Numbered from the stretch's first letter, positions 8,132 to 17,564 are shown. The stretch is DNA of 64,000 bases from Pseudomonas sp. PDM05 (GCF_014851685.1 NZ_JACVAC010000021.1:1-64000); one strand, 5' to 3'. The notes: generated from the letters alone by a model not told the origin. A program made the numbers and translations.

Positions 8132-8199
8132 AGCTGCAAGTTATTAGCTGCAAGTGGTCTGCAACCTCTCTTGCCGCTTATAGCTTGTAACTTGCAGCT
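8132..8199 (+). promoter_or_regulatory. Intra-operon stem-loop between gtsA and gtsB
   Basis: AGCTGCAAGTTA (8132-8143) pairs perfectly with TAACTTGCAGCT (8188-8199), and further partial pairing is possible inside. It fills the 101 bp gap after gtsA. Such hairpins often protect the binding-protein message and lower expression of downstream permease genes; that role is inferred. Confidence 0.55.
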
Positions 8200-8226
8200 G
8201 CCCTCACTCTTTCATTGGATTTCCCC

Positions 8227-9135
8227 ATGAGTTCTGTTGCTGTGTTCAGCAAAGCCTCGCCGTTCGATGCACTGCAGCGCTGGCTACCGAAACTGGTGCT
8301 GGCGCCGAGCATGTTCATCGTACTGGTGGGCTTCTACGGCTACATCCTGTGGACGTTTGTGCTGTCGTTCACCACATCCACTTTCCTGCCCAGCTACAAG
8401 TGGGCGGGGTTGGCGCAATATGAGCGCCTGTTCGACAACGACCGCTGGTGGGTCGCAAGCAAAAACCTGGCGCTGTTTGGCGGCATGTTTATCGGCATCA
8501 CCCTGGTGATTGGTGTTCTGCTGGCGGTGTTTCTCGACCAGCGTATCCGTCGTGAAGGTTTTATCCGCACCATTTACCTGTACCCGATGGCGCTCTCGAT
8601 GATCGTTACGGGTACGGCCTGGAAGTGGCTGCTCAACCCGGGCATGGGCCTGGACAAACTCCTGCGGGACTGGGGCTGGGAAGGCTTCCGTCTCGACTGG
8701 CTGATCGACCCGGATCGCGTGGTCTATTGCCTGGTAATCGCTGCGGTGTGGCAAGCCTCGGGTTTCATCATGGCGATGTTCCTCGCGGGCCTGCGTGGGG
8801 TTGATCAATCGATCATCCGCGCCGCGCAGATCGATGGCGCCAGCCTGCCGCGCATCTACTGGAGCGTGGTGCTGCCCAGCCTGCGTCCGGTGTTCTTCAG
8901 TGCCGTGATGATCCTGGCGCACATTGCGATCAAGAGCTTCGACCTGGTGGCGGCGATGACCGCAGGTGGGCCGGGCTACTCATCCGACCTGCCGGCGATG
9001 TTCATGTACTCGTTCACCTTCAGCCGTGGCCAGATGGGCATGGGCTCGGCCAGTGCCATCCTGATGCTCGGTGCGATCCTTGCGATCATCGTGCCTTACC
9101 TCTACTCCGAGCTGAGGACCAAACGCCATGACTAG
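8227..9135 (+). CDS. gtsB: Glucose ABC transporter permease 1
   Basis: 302-residue inner-membrane permease of the MalF/UgpA type with about six membrane segments. The cytoplasmic EAA-type loop contacting the ATPase is visible as RAAQIDGASLPRIYWSVVLP near residue 197. The ATG at 8227 (MSSVAVFSK) is preferred over an in-frame TTG at 8215. It overlaps gtsC by 8 bp, showing translational coupling. Confidence 0.94.
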   Translation: MSSVAVFSKASPFDALQRWLPKLVLAPSMFIVLVGFYGYILWTFVLSFTTSTFLPSYKWAGLAQYERLFDNDRWWVASKNLALFGGMFIGITLVIGVLLAVFLDQRIRREGFIRTIYLYPMALSMIVTGTAWKWLLNPGMGLDKLLRDWGWEGFRLDWLIDPDRVVYCLVIAAVWQASGFIMAMFLAGLRGVDQSIIRAAQIDGASLPRIYWSVVLPSLRPVFFSAVMILAHIAIKSFDLVAAMTAGGPGYSSDLPAMFMYSFTFSRGQMGMGSASAILMLGAILAIIVPYLYSELRTKRHD

Positions 9136-9973
9136 TCTCGCCTCCAAACCTGCCATCAGCTTGAGTCGCGTCGCGATCTACGCGGTGCTGATCCTCGCGG
9201 TGCTGCTGTACCTGGTGCCGCTGGTGGTGATGTTGCTCACCAGCTTCAAGACCCCGGATGACATCAGCAACGGCAACCTGCTGAGCTGGCCGACCGTGGT
9301 CACCGGCATCGGCTGGGTCAAGGCCTGGGCCACGGTAGACGGTTACTTCTGGAACTCGATCAAGATCACTGTGCCGGCCGTGCTGATTTCCACTGCCATC
9401 GGTGCGTTGAACGGCTATGTGCTGTCGTTCTGGCGCTTCAAAGGTTCGCAGTTATTCTTCGGCTTGCTGTTGTTCGGCTGCTTCCTGCCGTTCCAGACCG
9501 TGCTGCTGCCCGCGTCGTTCACCCTTGGCAAGATGGGCCTGGCCAGCACCACCACCGGCCTGGTGTTTATTCATGTGGTCTACGGGCTGGCGTTCACCAC
9601 GCTGTTCTTCCGTAACTACTACGTGAGCATTCCGGATGCGCTGGTCAAGGCCGCACGCCTGGACGGTGCAGGTTTCTTCACCATCTTCCGTCGGATCATT
9701 CTGCCGATGTCGACCCCGATCATCATGGTCTGCCTGATCTGGCAATTTACCCAGATCTGGAACGACTTCCTGTTCGGCGTGGTGTTCTCCAGCGGCGACT
9801 CCCAGCCCATCACGGTGGCGCTGAACAACCTGGTCAACACCAGCACCGGGGCCAAGGAATATAACGTGGATATGGCGGCGGCGATGATCGCCGGGCTGCC
9901 GACCCTGCTGGTCTATGTGATCGCAGGCAAGTATTTCGTGCGCGGCCTCACGGCCGGCGCGGTCAAGGGGTAA
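9128..9973 (+). CDS. gtsC: Glucose ABC transporter permease 2
   Basis: 281-residue MalG/UgpE-type permease with about six hydrophobic segments. The EAA loop reads KAARLDGAGFFTIFRRIILP near residue 175. It starts 8 bp inside the end of gtsB and ends 2 bp before gtsD, so all three are co-translated. Together with GtsB it forms the membrane channel for glucose. Confidence 0.94.
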   Translation: MTSLASKPAISLSRVAIYAVLILAVLLYLVPLVVMLLTSFKTPDDISNGNLLSWPTVVTGIGWVKAWATVDGYFWNSIKITVPAVLISTAIGALNGYVLSFWRFKGSQLFFGLLLFGCFLPFQTVLLPASFTLGKMGLASTTTGLVFIHVVYGLAFTTLFFRNYYVSIPDALVKAARLDGAGFFTIFRRIILPMSTPIIMVCLIWQFTQIWNDFLFGVVFSSGDSQPITVALNNLVNTSTGAKEYNVDMAAAMIAGLPTLLVYVIAGKYFVRGLTAGAVKG

Positions 9974-9975
9974 TC

Positions 9976-11133
9976 ATGGCTACGCTTGAACTTCGCAATG
10001 TAAACAAGACCTATGGCCCCGGCCTGCCCGACACCTTGAAGAACATCGAACTGTCGATCAAGGAAGGCGAATTCCTCATCCTGGTCGGCCCTTCGGGTTG
10101 CGGTAAATCCACGCTGATGAACTGCATCGCCGGCCTGGAAACCATCACTGGCGGCGCGATCATGATCGGCGACCAGGACGTCAGCGGCATGAGCCCCAAG
10201 GATCGCGACATCGCCATGGTGTTTCAGTCCTACGCGCTGTACCCGACCATGAGCGTGCGCGAGAACATCGAATTCGGCCTGAAGATCCGCAAGATGCCCC
10301 AGGCCGACATCGACGCCGAAGTGGCACGCGTGGCCAAGCTGTTGCAGATCGAACACCTACTCAACCGCAAGCCGGGCCAACTCTCCGGTGGTCAGCAACA
10401 ACGTGTGGCCATGGGCCGTGCCCTGGCGCGGCGGCCGAAGATCTACCTGTTCGACGAACCGCTGTCCAACCTCGACGCCAAGCTGCGCGTCGAGATGCGC
10501 ACCGAAATGAAGCTGATGCACCAGCGCCTGAAAACCACCACCGTCTACGTCACCCACGACCAGATCGAAGCGATGACCCTGGGCGACAAAGTGGCGGTGA
10601 TGAAGGACGGCATCATTCAGCAGTTCGGCACGCCGAAAGACATCTACAACAACCCGGCCAACCAGTTCGTGGCGAGCTTTATCGGTTCGCCGCCGATGAA
10701 CTTCGTGCCCCTGCGCCTGCAACGCAAGGACGGTCGTCTGGTGGCCCTGCTCGACAGCGGCCAGGCCCGTTGCGAGCTGGTGCTGAACGTGACCGACGCC
10801 GGTCTTGAAGACCGTGACGTGATCCTTGGCCTGCGCCCCGAGCAGATCCTGCTGGCGGCGGGCGAGGGCAACGGTTCGAGCATCCGCGCCGAAGTGCAGG
10901 TCACCGAACCGACCGGCCCGGACACCCTGGTATTCGTGCAACTCAATGACACCAAGGTCTGCTGCCGCCTGGCGCCCGACGTGGCCCCGCAGGTGGGCGA
11001 GACCCTGACCCTGCAATTTGATCCATCCAAGGTATTGCTGTTCGACGCCAATACCGGCGAGCGTCTGGGCACTGCTTCTTCATTGCCCGCACAGGGGCAT
11101 GCCGACAATGTGGCCCAATTCAAAGGCCGCTGA
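9976..11133 (+). CDS. gtsD: Glucose ABC transporter ATPase
   Basis: 385-residue ABC ATPase of the MalK/UgpC group that powers GtsBC. Walker A is GPSGCGKST near residue 37, the signature is LSGGQQQR near 135 and Walker B is IYLFDEPLSNLD near 155, followed by the switch His in VTHDQ. The C-terminal ~130 residues form the TOBE regulatory domain (GLRPEQILL). Called gltK in P. aeruginosa (PA3187). It is followed by oprB after 84 bp with no terminator in between. Confidence 0.95.
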   Translation: MATLELRNVNKTYGPGLPDTLKNIELSIKEGEFLILVGPSGCGKSTLMNCIAGLETITGGAIMIGDQDVSGMSPKDRDIAMVFQSYALYPTMSVRENIEFGLKIRKMPQADIDAEVARVAKLLQIEHLLNRKPGQLSGGQQQRVAMGRALARRPKIYLFDEPLSNLDAKLRVEMRTEMKLMHQRLKTTTVYVTHDQIEAMTLGDKVAVMKDGIIQQFGTPKDIYNNPANQFVASFIGSPPMNFVPLRLQRKDGRLVALLDSGQARCELVLNVTDAGLEDRDVILGLRPEQILLAAGEGNGSSIRAEVQVTEPTGPDTLVFVQLNDTKVCCRLAPDVAPQVGETLTLQFDPSKVLLFDANTGERLGTASSLPAQGHADNVAQFKGR

Positions 11134-11190
11134 AGCAGTTAAGTTGTTGTTTTTGATAAAAAAGTAACCCGCGTTAGATAAAAACAGTTT

Positions 11191-11202
11191 AATAACAATA
11201 AA
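11191..11202 (+). promoter_or_regulatory. AANAANAA motif in oprB leader
   Basis: AATAACAATAAA precedes the ribosome-binding region of oprB (GAGGATGTAGGG) and fits the Hfq/Crc consensus. Confidence 0.5.
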
Positions 11203-11217
11203 GACGAGGATGTAGGG

Positions 11218-12564
11218 ATGAAAAAGCAACACAACACTACCCGGCTGATCTGCCAACTGTCAGCGGCAGCAGCCCTGGTTTTGTCCGCCAATGCGATGGC
11301 GGACGAAGCATTCAGCGCCGATTCCAAGTGGATGACCGGCGATTGGGGCGGCGAACGGACCAAGCTGATCGAGCAAGGTATCGACATCAAGGCTGACTAC
11401 GTAGGCGAAATGGGCTACAACGCCCACGGCGGCTACAACACCGACAAGACCGGTCGCTACTCCGACCAGTTCGGCCTGGGCGTCGCGCTGGACCTGCAAA
11501 AACTGTGGGGCTGGGACAACACCCAGGCCAAGATCCAGTTGACCAACCGTAATGGCCAGAACATCTCCAACGATCGCATCGGCGACCCGCGTGCCGGCAC
11601 GCTGAGTTCGTCGATGGAAGTCTACGGCCGTGGCCACATGGTGCGTCTGACCCAGTTCTGGATCCAGCACCAGATGTTCGACAACAAGTTGGACGTGAAG
11701 CTCGGTTACTTCGGTGAAGGCGAAGACTTCAACACCTTCCCGTGCGACTTCCAGAACCTGTCGTTCTGCGGTTCCCAGGTCGGTAACTATGTGAGCACCT
11801 GGTACAACTGGCCGGTCAGCCAGGCTGCGATCCGCGTGAAGTACCACATCAATCCTGAGCTGTACGCGCAAATCGGTGCGTACAACCAGAACCCGTCGCA
11901 GCTGGAGCACGGCAACGGCTTCAAGCTCAGCGGCAGCGGCACCAAAGGCACTGTTATCCCGGTGGAATTGGTCTGGTCGCCGAAGGTCAATAACCTGCCG
12001 GGCGAATACCGTGTGGGTTACTACAAGAGCGCGGCTGATGCCTCCGACGTGCGTGAAGACGTGAACGGTAACGATGCGGCTACCACGCGCGCGGCCTACC
12101 GTACCCACAGCAGCAAAAAAGGCTACTGGTTCGTTGCTCAACAGCAGCTCACCACCCACAACGGTGACGCTTCCCGTGGTCTGAACATCGCGGCCAACGC
12201 CACGTTCCACGACAAGGAAACCAACACCGTCGACAACTACCAGTCGTTGATGCTGGTGTACAAAGGTCCGTTCGACGCGCGTCCAAAAGATGACGTCGGC
12301 ATCGGTGCGGCGCGTCTGCACGTCAACAATGACGTGAAGAAAAACGCCGAGCTGCTCAACGCCTCCAATGGCGTGAGCGACTACGACAACCCGCTGTACA
12401 CGCCGATCCGCGAGACCGAGTACAACTTTGAAATCAACTACGGTTTCCACGTCACCAACTGGCTGACCGTGCGTCCCAACCTGCAATACGTCGTGCAACC
12501 TGGCGGCGTGGACAAAGTCGACAACGCGTTGGTGGCTGGCCTGAAAATTCAGTCTACGTTCTAA
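11218..12564 (+). CDS. oprB: Carbohydrate-selective porin OprB
   Basis: 448-residue outer-membrane beta-barrel porin for glucose and related sugars. The signal peptide is about residues 1-27 (MKKQHNTTRLICQLSAAAAL..., cleavage near ANAMA). The mature part begins DEAFSADSKWMTGDWGGERTKL, the typical OprB start, and the chain ends in an aromatic outer-membrane signature (KIQSTF). Located after gtsABCD as in P. aeruginosa PA3186, and followed by an intrinsic terminator. Confidence 0.95.
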   Translation: MKKQHNTTRLICQLSAAAALVLSANAMADEAFSADSKWMTGDWGGERTKLIEQGIDIKADYVGEMGYNAHGGYNTDKTGRYSDQFGLGVALDLQKLWGWDNTQAKIQLTNRNGQNISNDRIGDPRAGTLSSSMEVYGRGHMVRLTQFWIQHQMFDNKLDVKLGYFGEGEDFNTFPCDFQNLSFCGSQVGNYVSTWYNWPVSQAAIRVKYHINPELYAQIGAYNQNPSQLEHGNGFKLSGSGTKGTVIPVELVWSPKVNNLPGEYRVGYYKSAADASDVREDVNGNDAATTRAAYRTHSSKKGYWFVAQQQLTTHNGDASRGLNIAANATFHDKETNTVDNYQSLMLVYKGPFDARPKDDVGIGAARLHVNNDVKKNAELLNASNGVSDYDNPLYTPIRETEYNFEINYGFHVTNWLTVRPNLQYVVQPGGVDKVDNALVAGLKIQSTF

Positions 12565-12602
12565 CGTTGTTGCGATAAGCTCCTTCTCTCTGTGCGCATT
12601 TT

Positions 12603-12632
12603 GCGGGTAGCCATGGCTATCCGCTTTTTTTT
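12603..12632 (+). terminator. Intrinsic terminator after oprB
   Basis: GCGGGTAGCC-AT-GGCTATCCGC (one G-T pair) is followed by eight T residues. It ends the gts-oprB transcript. Confidence 0.8.
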
Positions 12633-12667
12633 GCGCAGCACTGTGAAGACCTTCAGGACAGTGGCAA

Positions 12668-13513
12668 ATGCATGAGCAACCGCTGCAACGCTTTTTCAAA
12701 TCCCTGCGCGAACGTCCAGTGTTCGCCTGGGAGCGCTTTCAGATGCGCGACGTATTGGTGATCGACCACCCGTTGTGCCAGGCGGTGTTCAGTCGTCAGG
12801 GCGCGCAACTGTTGCACTTTCAACCCACGGGGCAAAAACCCTGGCTGTGGTGTGCGGCGAAGTGGCCGCAAGTCGGCGCGATCCGTGGTGGCGTGCCGGT
12901 GTGCTGGCCGTGGTATGGCCGTCATCCCAGCGAGAACGCGTGGCCATCCCACGGCTGGGCGCGGCTGATCGACTGGAAACTGCTCGACAGCAGCACCGAC
13001 GACGACGGTGTGCGTCTGCATTGGCAACTGCAGTTGTGCGATTGGCAGGTCGACCTGCACGCACACCTGGGCGACACCCTGGAACTGCGCCTGAGCACCG
13101 AGCATCAGGACGAACTGCCGTGTCAGTTGAGCCATGCTTTGCACGCCTACTGGCGTATTGGTCACGTTGATGAGGTAGCGCTGTCTGGGCTCGACGGCGC
13201 GCAAGGTTATGACCAGCTCAGTCGCCAGGCTTGCCAGCAGGAAGGTGAGTTGCGGGTGGACGGCGGCTGCCAGCGGGTGTTCCAGCATGACGGTGAATTG
13301 CAGCTCAAGGACCACGCCTGGCAGCGCGAACTGTGCATCGATACCGGCGACAGCGCCGACACCGTGGTGTGGCATCCGGGCAGTCGTCCGCTGTTGGGCG
13401 TGAGCTTCAACGAGGCGTCGGGGTTTGTGTGCGTGGAGTCGGCAATGGCCGCTGCCAGTTTGGCGCCGGGGGAGCGGGCGCATTTGAGTCTGCAGGCCAG
13501 GGCTAGGGTGTAG
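12668..13513 (+). CDS. D-hexose-6-phosphate mutarotase
   Basis: 281-residue protein of the aldose 1-epimerase superfamily, YeaD-like group, which interconverts anomers of glucose 6-phosphate. Supporting stretches are the catalytic-region motifs RGGVPVCWPWYGRHP near residue 75 and PSHGWARL near 96, and the later FNEASGFVCVES. It lies between oprB and hexR, the same position as PA3185, which fits a role in feeding anomers to Zwf. It has its own start after the oprB terminator. Confidence 0.85.
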   Translation: MHEQPLQRFFKSLRERPVFAWERFQMRDVLVIDHPLCQAVFSRQGAQLLHFQPTGQKPWLWCAAKWPQVGAIRGGVPVCWPWYGRHPSENAWPSHGWARLIDWKLLDSSTDDDGVRLHWQLQLCDWQVDLHAHLGDTLELRLSTEHQDELPCQLSHALHAYWRIGHVDEVALSGLDGAQGYDQLSRQACQQEGELRVDGGCQRVFQHDGELQLKDHAWQRELCIDTGDSADTVVWHPGSRPLLGVSFNEASGFVCVESAMAAASLAPGERAHLSLQARARV

Positions 13514-13531
13514 CGGTGTGGCTGCGGGCCC

Positions 13532-13605
13532 CTTCGCGAGCAAGCCCGCTCCCACATTTGAATGTGTTCACAAATCAAAATGTGGGAGCGGGCTTGCTCG
13601 CGAAG
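13532..13605. repeat. REPIN (paired REP hairpin)
   Basis: Two inverted copies of CTTCGCGAGCAAGCCCGCTCCCACA enclose a short spacer between the convergent mutarotase and hexR genes. Confidence 0.85.
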
Positions 13606-13635
13606 AGGCCGGTACAGCTGGTAGAGATTCCAGCC

Positions 13636-14505
13636 TTAGTTGAACTCATCTCCAACCGGATACCGGCTGTCATTCAAGCTCTCTTTGATCTTGCGCAGAT
13701 GGGGCTGGAAATCCACCCCACGGCGCAGCGTCATGCCTGTCGCCAGCACATCCAGCACCGTCAACTGAATGATCCGCGAGGTCATCGGCATATAGATGTC
13801 CGTATCTTCCGGCAGCGGAATATTCAGGCTCACCGTACTGGCCTTGGCCAATGGTGAGTTCTCGGCGGTCACGCCCAGCACCGAGGCGCCGTTGCTGCGG
13901 GCGATACGTGCCACTTCCACCAGCTCACGGGTACGCCCGGTGTAGGAAATGATCACGAACAGCTCGCCCGTATGCGCCACCGACGCGATCATGCGCTGCA
14001 TCAGCACGTCCGCGTGGGCGGTGACCGACAGGTTGAAGCGGAAGAACTTGTGCAGCGCGTCCATCGCCACCGGTGCCGAAGCGCCGAGGCCGAAGAAGTG
14101 GATCTGCCGCGCCTGGATCAGCAGGTCCACGGCCTTGCTGATCAAGTTCGGGTCCAGGGCCTGGCAGGCGCTGTCCAGGGACGCGATGGCGCTGCCAAAG
14201 ATCTTCTGGGTGTAGGCCTCGGGGTTATCATCGGCCTCCACGGCGCGGCTGACATACGCAGCACCGCTGGCCAGGCTTTGCGCCAGTTGCAATTTCAGTT
14301 CAGGGTAGCCGCTGACGCCGAACGAACGGCAGAAACGGTTGACCGTCGGTTCACTGACCGAGGCGGCTTGGGCGAGGGCGGCGATAGAGAAGCGGGTCGC
14401 CTGCTGCGGGTTGAGCAGGATGACCTCGGCGACTTTTTTCTCGGCCTTGTTCAATTCTTCGAGGCGGTTCTGGATCTGTTCCAGAAGATTTCGCACGCGG
14501 TCCAT
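13636..14505 (-). CDS. hexR: HexR, RpiR-type repressor of glucose catabolism
   Basis: 289-residue RpiR family regulator. The N-terminal helix-turn-helix is at about residues 1-77 (FSIAALAQAASVSEPTVNRFCRSFG) and a SIS sugar-phosphate domain follows at about 120-260 (IHFFGLGASAPVAMDALHKFFRF). HexR binds KDPG and represses zwf, edd and gap genes. It is divergent from zwf with a matching operator in the intergenic region. Genes and layout equal P. aeruginosa PA3184/PA3183. Confidence 0.95.
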   Translation of the reverse strand: MDRVRNLLEQIQNRLEELNKAEKKVAEVILLNPQQATRFSIAALAQAASVSEPTVNRFCRSFGVSGYPELKLQLAQSLASGAAYVSRAVEADDNPEAYTQKIFGSAIASLDSACQALDPNLISKAVDLLIQARQIHFFGLGASAPVAMDALHKFFRFNLSVTAHADVLMQRMIASVAHTGELFVIISYTGRTRELVEVARIARSNGASVLGVTAENSPLAKASTVSLNIPLPEDTDIYMPMTSRIIQLTVLDVLATGMTLRRGVDFQPHLRKIKESLNDSRYPVGDEFN

Positions 14506-14633
14506 TCAGTCTTTCCTTCGGGCGACGATGCAAATAAGGGTGGCAACCAATCGACCAGTGGTCTTTTGCGGTGGCCTATCCTACTGAGGGTAGCTGAACA
14601 CCACCACTCGCAATGCGTATTTCGGGAAAATGT

Positions 14634-14649
14634 TGTGGTTATTACTACA
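14634..14649. promoter_or_regulatory. HexR operator
   Basis: TGTGGT-TATT-ACTACA is a near-perfect inverted repeat (half-sites TGTgGT and TGTaGT) resembling known HexR sites. It lies in the hexR-zwf intergenic region, 66 bp before the zwf start and upstream of hexR. Confidence 0.65.
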
Positions 14650-14714
14650 TTTTTCCTTGAGTGATGCCTTGAAAAAAGGTATTTGTAGCTTAACTTGATA
14701 AAAGAACAAACATC

Positions 14715-16181
14715 ATGCCTTCGATAACCGTAGAACCCTGCACCTTTGCCCTGTTTGGCGCCTTGGGTGATCTGGCGCTGCGCAAGTTATTTCCTGCCCT
14801 CTATCAACTCGATGGCGCCGGGCTCTTGCACGACGACACCCGCATCCTGGCCCTGGCCCGTGAAGCCGGGACCGAGCAACAGCACCTGGCCCATATCGAA
14901 AAAGAACTGCGCAGCTACGTCGGCAAGGAACTGGACGAAACCATCGCCCAACGTTTCCTGGCCCGCCTGACCTACGTCCACGTCGACTTCAAGAACGCCG
15001 ATGACTACGTCGCCCTGGCGGAAAAAGTCGGCCACGAACAACGTCTGATCGCCTACTTCGCCACCCCGGCGGCGGTGTACGGTGCGATCTGCGAAAACCT
15101 GGCCAAGGCCGGCCTGGCGGAAAACACCCGCGTGGTGCTGGAAAAACCCATCGGCTCGGACCTGGAATCCTCGCGCAAGGTCAACGATGCCGTGGCGCAG
15201 TTCTTCCCGGAAAACCGCACCTACCGCATCGACCACTACCTGGGCAAAGAAACCGTCCAGAACCTGATCGCCCTGCGTTTCGCCAACAGCCTGTTCGAAA
15301 CCCAGTGGAACCAGAACTACATTTCCCACGTGGAAATCACCGTCGCCGAGCAGGTTGGCATCGAAGGCCGTTGGGGCTACTTCGACAAGGCCGGCCAGCT
15401 GCGCGACATGATCCAGAACCACTTGCTGCAACTGCTTTGCCTGATCGCCATGGACCCGCCGGCTGACCTGTCCGCCGACAGTATCCGTGACGAGAAGGTC
15501 AAGGTGCTCAAGGCCCTGGCGCCGATCAGCCCGGAAGGCTTGACCACCCAGGTTGTGCGTGGCCAGTACATCGCCGGCTACAGCGCTGGCAAGCCGGTGC
15601 CGGGTTACCTCGAAGAAGAGAATTCCAACACCCAGAGCGACACCGAGACCTTCGTCGCCCTGCGTGCCGACATCCGCAACTGGCGTTGGGCCGGGGTGCC
15701 GTTCTACTTGCGCACCGGCAAGCGCATGCCGCAAAAGCTGTCGCAGATCGTTATCCACTTCAAGGAACCGTCCCACTACATCTTCGCCCCCGAGCAGCGC
15801 TTGCAGATCAGTAACAAGCTGATCATCCGCCTGCAACCGGACGAAGGTATTTCCTTGCGTGTAATGACCAAGGAGCAGGGCCTGGACAAGGGCATGCAAC
15901 TGCGCAGCGGGCCGCTGCAACTGAATTTTTCCGACACCTATCGCAGCGTACGGATTCCCGATGCCTACGAGCGGTTGTTGCTCGAAGTGATGCGCGGCAA
16001 TCAGAACCTGTTTGTGCGTAAAGATGAAATCGAAGCCGCGTGGAAGTGGTGTGACCAGTTGATCGCCGGGTGGAAAAAATCCGGTGATGCGCCCAAGCCG
16101 TACGCGGCGGGTTCCTGGGGGCCGATGAGCTCCATTGCACTGATCACGCGGGATGGGAGGTCGTGGTATGGCGATATCTGA
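14715..16181 (+). CDS. zwf: Glucose-6-phosphate dehydrogenase
   Basis: 488-residue enzyme oxidising glucose 6-phosphate to 6-phosphogluconolactone with NAD(P), entry to the Entner-Doudoroff and pentose phosphate routes. The coenzyme-binding motif is FGALGDLALRKLFPALYQL near residue 13, and the substrate and catalytic motif RIDHYLGKETVQNL is near residue 171. The leader contains AAGAACAA (14702-14709), an AANAANAA motif. pgl starts inside its last codons, so zwf-pgl-eda form one operon. Confidence 0.97.
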   Translation: MPSITVEPCTFALFGALGDLALRKLFPALYQLDGAGLLHDDTRILALAREAGTEQQHLAHIEKELRSYVGKELDETIAQRFLARLTYVHVDFKNADDYVALAEKVGHEQRLIAYFATPAAVYGAICENLAKAGLAENTRVVLEKPIGSDLESSRKVNDAVAQFFPENRTYRIDHYLGKETVQNLIALRFANSLFETQWNQNYISHVEITVAEQVGIEGRWGYFDKAGQLRDMIQNHLLQLLCLIAMDPPADLSADSIRDEKVKVLKALAPISPEGLTTQVVRGQYIAGYSAGKPVPGYLEEENSNTQSDTETFVALRADIRNWRWAGVPFYLRTGKRMPQKLSQIVIHFKEPSHYIFAPEQRLQISNKLIIRLQPDEGISLRVMTKEQGLDKGMQLRSGPLQLNFSDTYRSVRIPDAYERLLLEVMRGNQNLFVRKDEIEAAWKWCDQLIAGWKKSGDAPKPYAAGSWGPMSSIALITRDGRSWYGDI

Positions 16182-16881
16182 TTTGAAACTGCCCCAGGGC
16201 GTCACGCCGCACGAGTACCGTACGCCGGTGCTGTTGGCGCAAGGCCTGGCCAATGACGTGGCGGAGCAATTGCGTGCGGCCATCAGCGCCCGTGGCGAAG
16301 CCACGTTGGTGGTGTCCGGTGGCCGTAGCCCCGTGGCGTTTTTCCAGAACCTGGCCAAGCAAGGCCTGGACTGGTCCAAGGTGACGATCACCCTGGCCGA
16401 CGAACGCTGGGTGCCGGTGGAACACGCCGACAGCAACGCCGGTCTGCTCAAGCAGTACTTGCTGCAAGGCCCGGCGGCCAAGGCCAAATTCCTGAGCCTG
16501 TACAGCGCCGCGGCCAATCTTGAAGACGCTGCCGAGCAGGCCGATCGCCTGCTGGCGGAATTGCCGGCGATTGACGTGTTGGTGCTGGGCATGGGCGATG
16601 ACGGTCACACCGCGTCGCTGTTTCCCAACAGCCCGAACCTGAGCGAAGCCTTGCAGCCGGACGGCACGCGCCGTTGCTGGCCGATGCTGGCGCCGACCGT
16701 ACCCCACCAGCGCCTGACCATGAGTCGCGCGCTGCTGGCTTCGGCGAACTACACCGTACTGTCGATTTCCGGCAGTTCGAAATTGACGACCTTGAGCGCT
16801 GCACTGGCCGGTGACGACATCGCTGCCATGCCGATTCGCGCGTTTTTGCAACCCACATTAGAGATTTACTGGTGCCCATGA
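16168..16881 (+). CDS. pgl: 6-phosphogluconolactonase
   Basis: 237-residue lactonase hydrolysing 6-phosphogluconolactone. Family motifs are VVSGGRSPVAFFQNL near residue 48 and the LADERWVP and VLGMGDDGHTASLFP stretches. The ATG at 16168 (MAISDLKLPQG) is preceded by GGGAGG; it overlaps zwf by 14 bp. It is followed closely by eda. Confidence 0.95.
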   Translation: MAISDLKLPQGVTPHEYRTPVLLAQGLANDVAEQLRAAISARGEATLVVSGGRSPVAFFQNLAKQGLDWSKVTITLADERWVPVEHADSNAGLLKQYLLQGPAAKAKFLSLYSAAANLEDAAEQADRLLAELPAIDVLVLGMGDDGHTASLFPNSPNLSEALQPDGTRRCWPMLAPTVPHQRLTMSRALLASANYTVLSISGSSKLTTLSAALAGDDIAAMPIRAFLQPTLEIYWCP

Positions 16882-16898
16882 GCCAAGGATCAGCCGCT

Positions 16899-17564
16899 AT
16901 GAAAAGCCCTCAACCGACCGTGTCCATGGCGGATAAAGTTGCCCTGATCGACAGCCTCTGCGCCAAGGCGCGGATCCTGCCGGTGATCACCATCGCCCGC
17001 GAACAGGACATCCTGCCGCTGGCCGATGCTCTGGCCGCCGGTGGTTTGACCGCGCTGGAAGTGACCCTGCGTTCGCAGTTCGGCCTCAAGGCCATTCAGG
17101 TGCTGCGCGAGCAACGCCCGGAACTGTGCACCGGTGCTGGCACCGTGCTGGATCGCCATATGCTCGAAGCGGCCGAAGTCGCCGGCTCGCAATTTATCGT
17201 CACCCCAGGCATCACCCGCGACCTGCTGGAAGCCTCGGTGCACAGCGCAATCCCGCTGCTGCCGGGCATCAGCAACGCCTCCGGGATCATGGAAGGCTAT
17301 GCGCTGGGTTATCGCCGCTTCAAGCTGTTCCCGGCTGAAGTCAGCGGCGGCGTCGCGGCAATCAAGGCCCTGGGCGGCCCGTTTGGCGAAGTGAAATTCT
17401 GCCCGACCGGCGGCGTTGGTCCGGCCAACATCAAAAGCTACATGGCGTTGAAAAATGTGATGTGCGTGGGCGGCAGCTGGATGCTTGATCCTGAGTGGAT
17501 CAAGAACGGCGACTGGGCCCGCATTCAGGAAGTCACCGCCGAGGCGCTGGCGCTGCTGGATTGA
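16899..17564 (+). CDS. eda: KDPG aldolase
   Basis: 221-residue 2-keto-3-deoxy-6-phosphogluconate aldolase, splitting KDPG to pyruvate and glyceraldehyde 3-phosphate. The active-site Glu is in LTALEVTLRS and the Schiff-base Lys in RRFKLFPAE; the phosphate site GGVGP is present. The ATG at 16899 follows AAGGA; GTG 16872 and ATG 16878 are alternative in-frame starts overlapping pgl, and the length of 221 residues favours 16899. Last gene of the operon, followed by a terminator. Confidence 0.95.
   Translation: MKSPQPTVSMADKVALIDSLCAKARILPVITIAREQDILPLADALAAGGLTALEVTLRSQFGLKAIQVLREQRPELCTGAGTVLDRHMLEAAEVAGSQFIVTPGITRDLLEASVHSAIPLLPGISNASGIMEGYALGYRRFKLFPAEVSGGVAAIKALGGPFGEVKFCPTGGVGPANIKSYMALKNVMCVGGSWMLDPEWIKNGDWARIQEVTAEALALLD

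Noticed and set aside
14787..16592. Long open frame on the minus strand opposite zwf-pgl
   Set aside because: It is a mirror of high-GC codon bias in the real zwf and pgl genes; no domain or ribosome-binding site.
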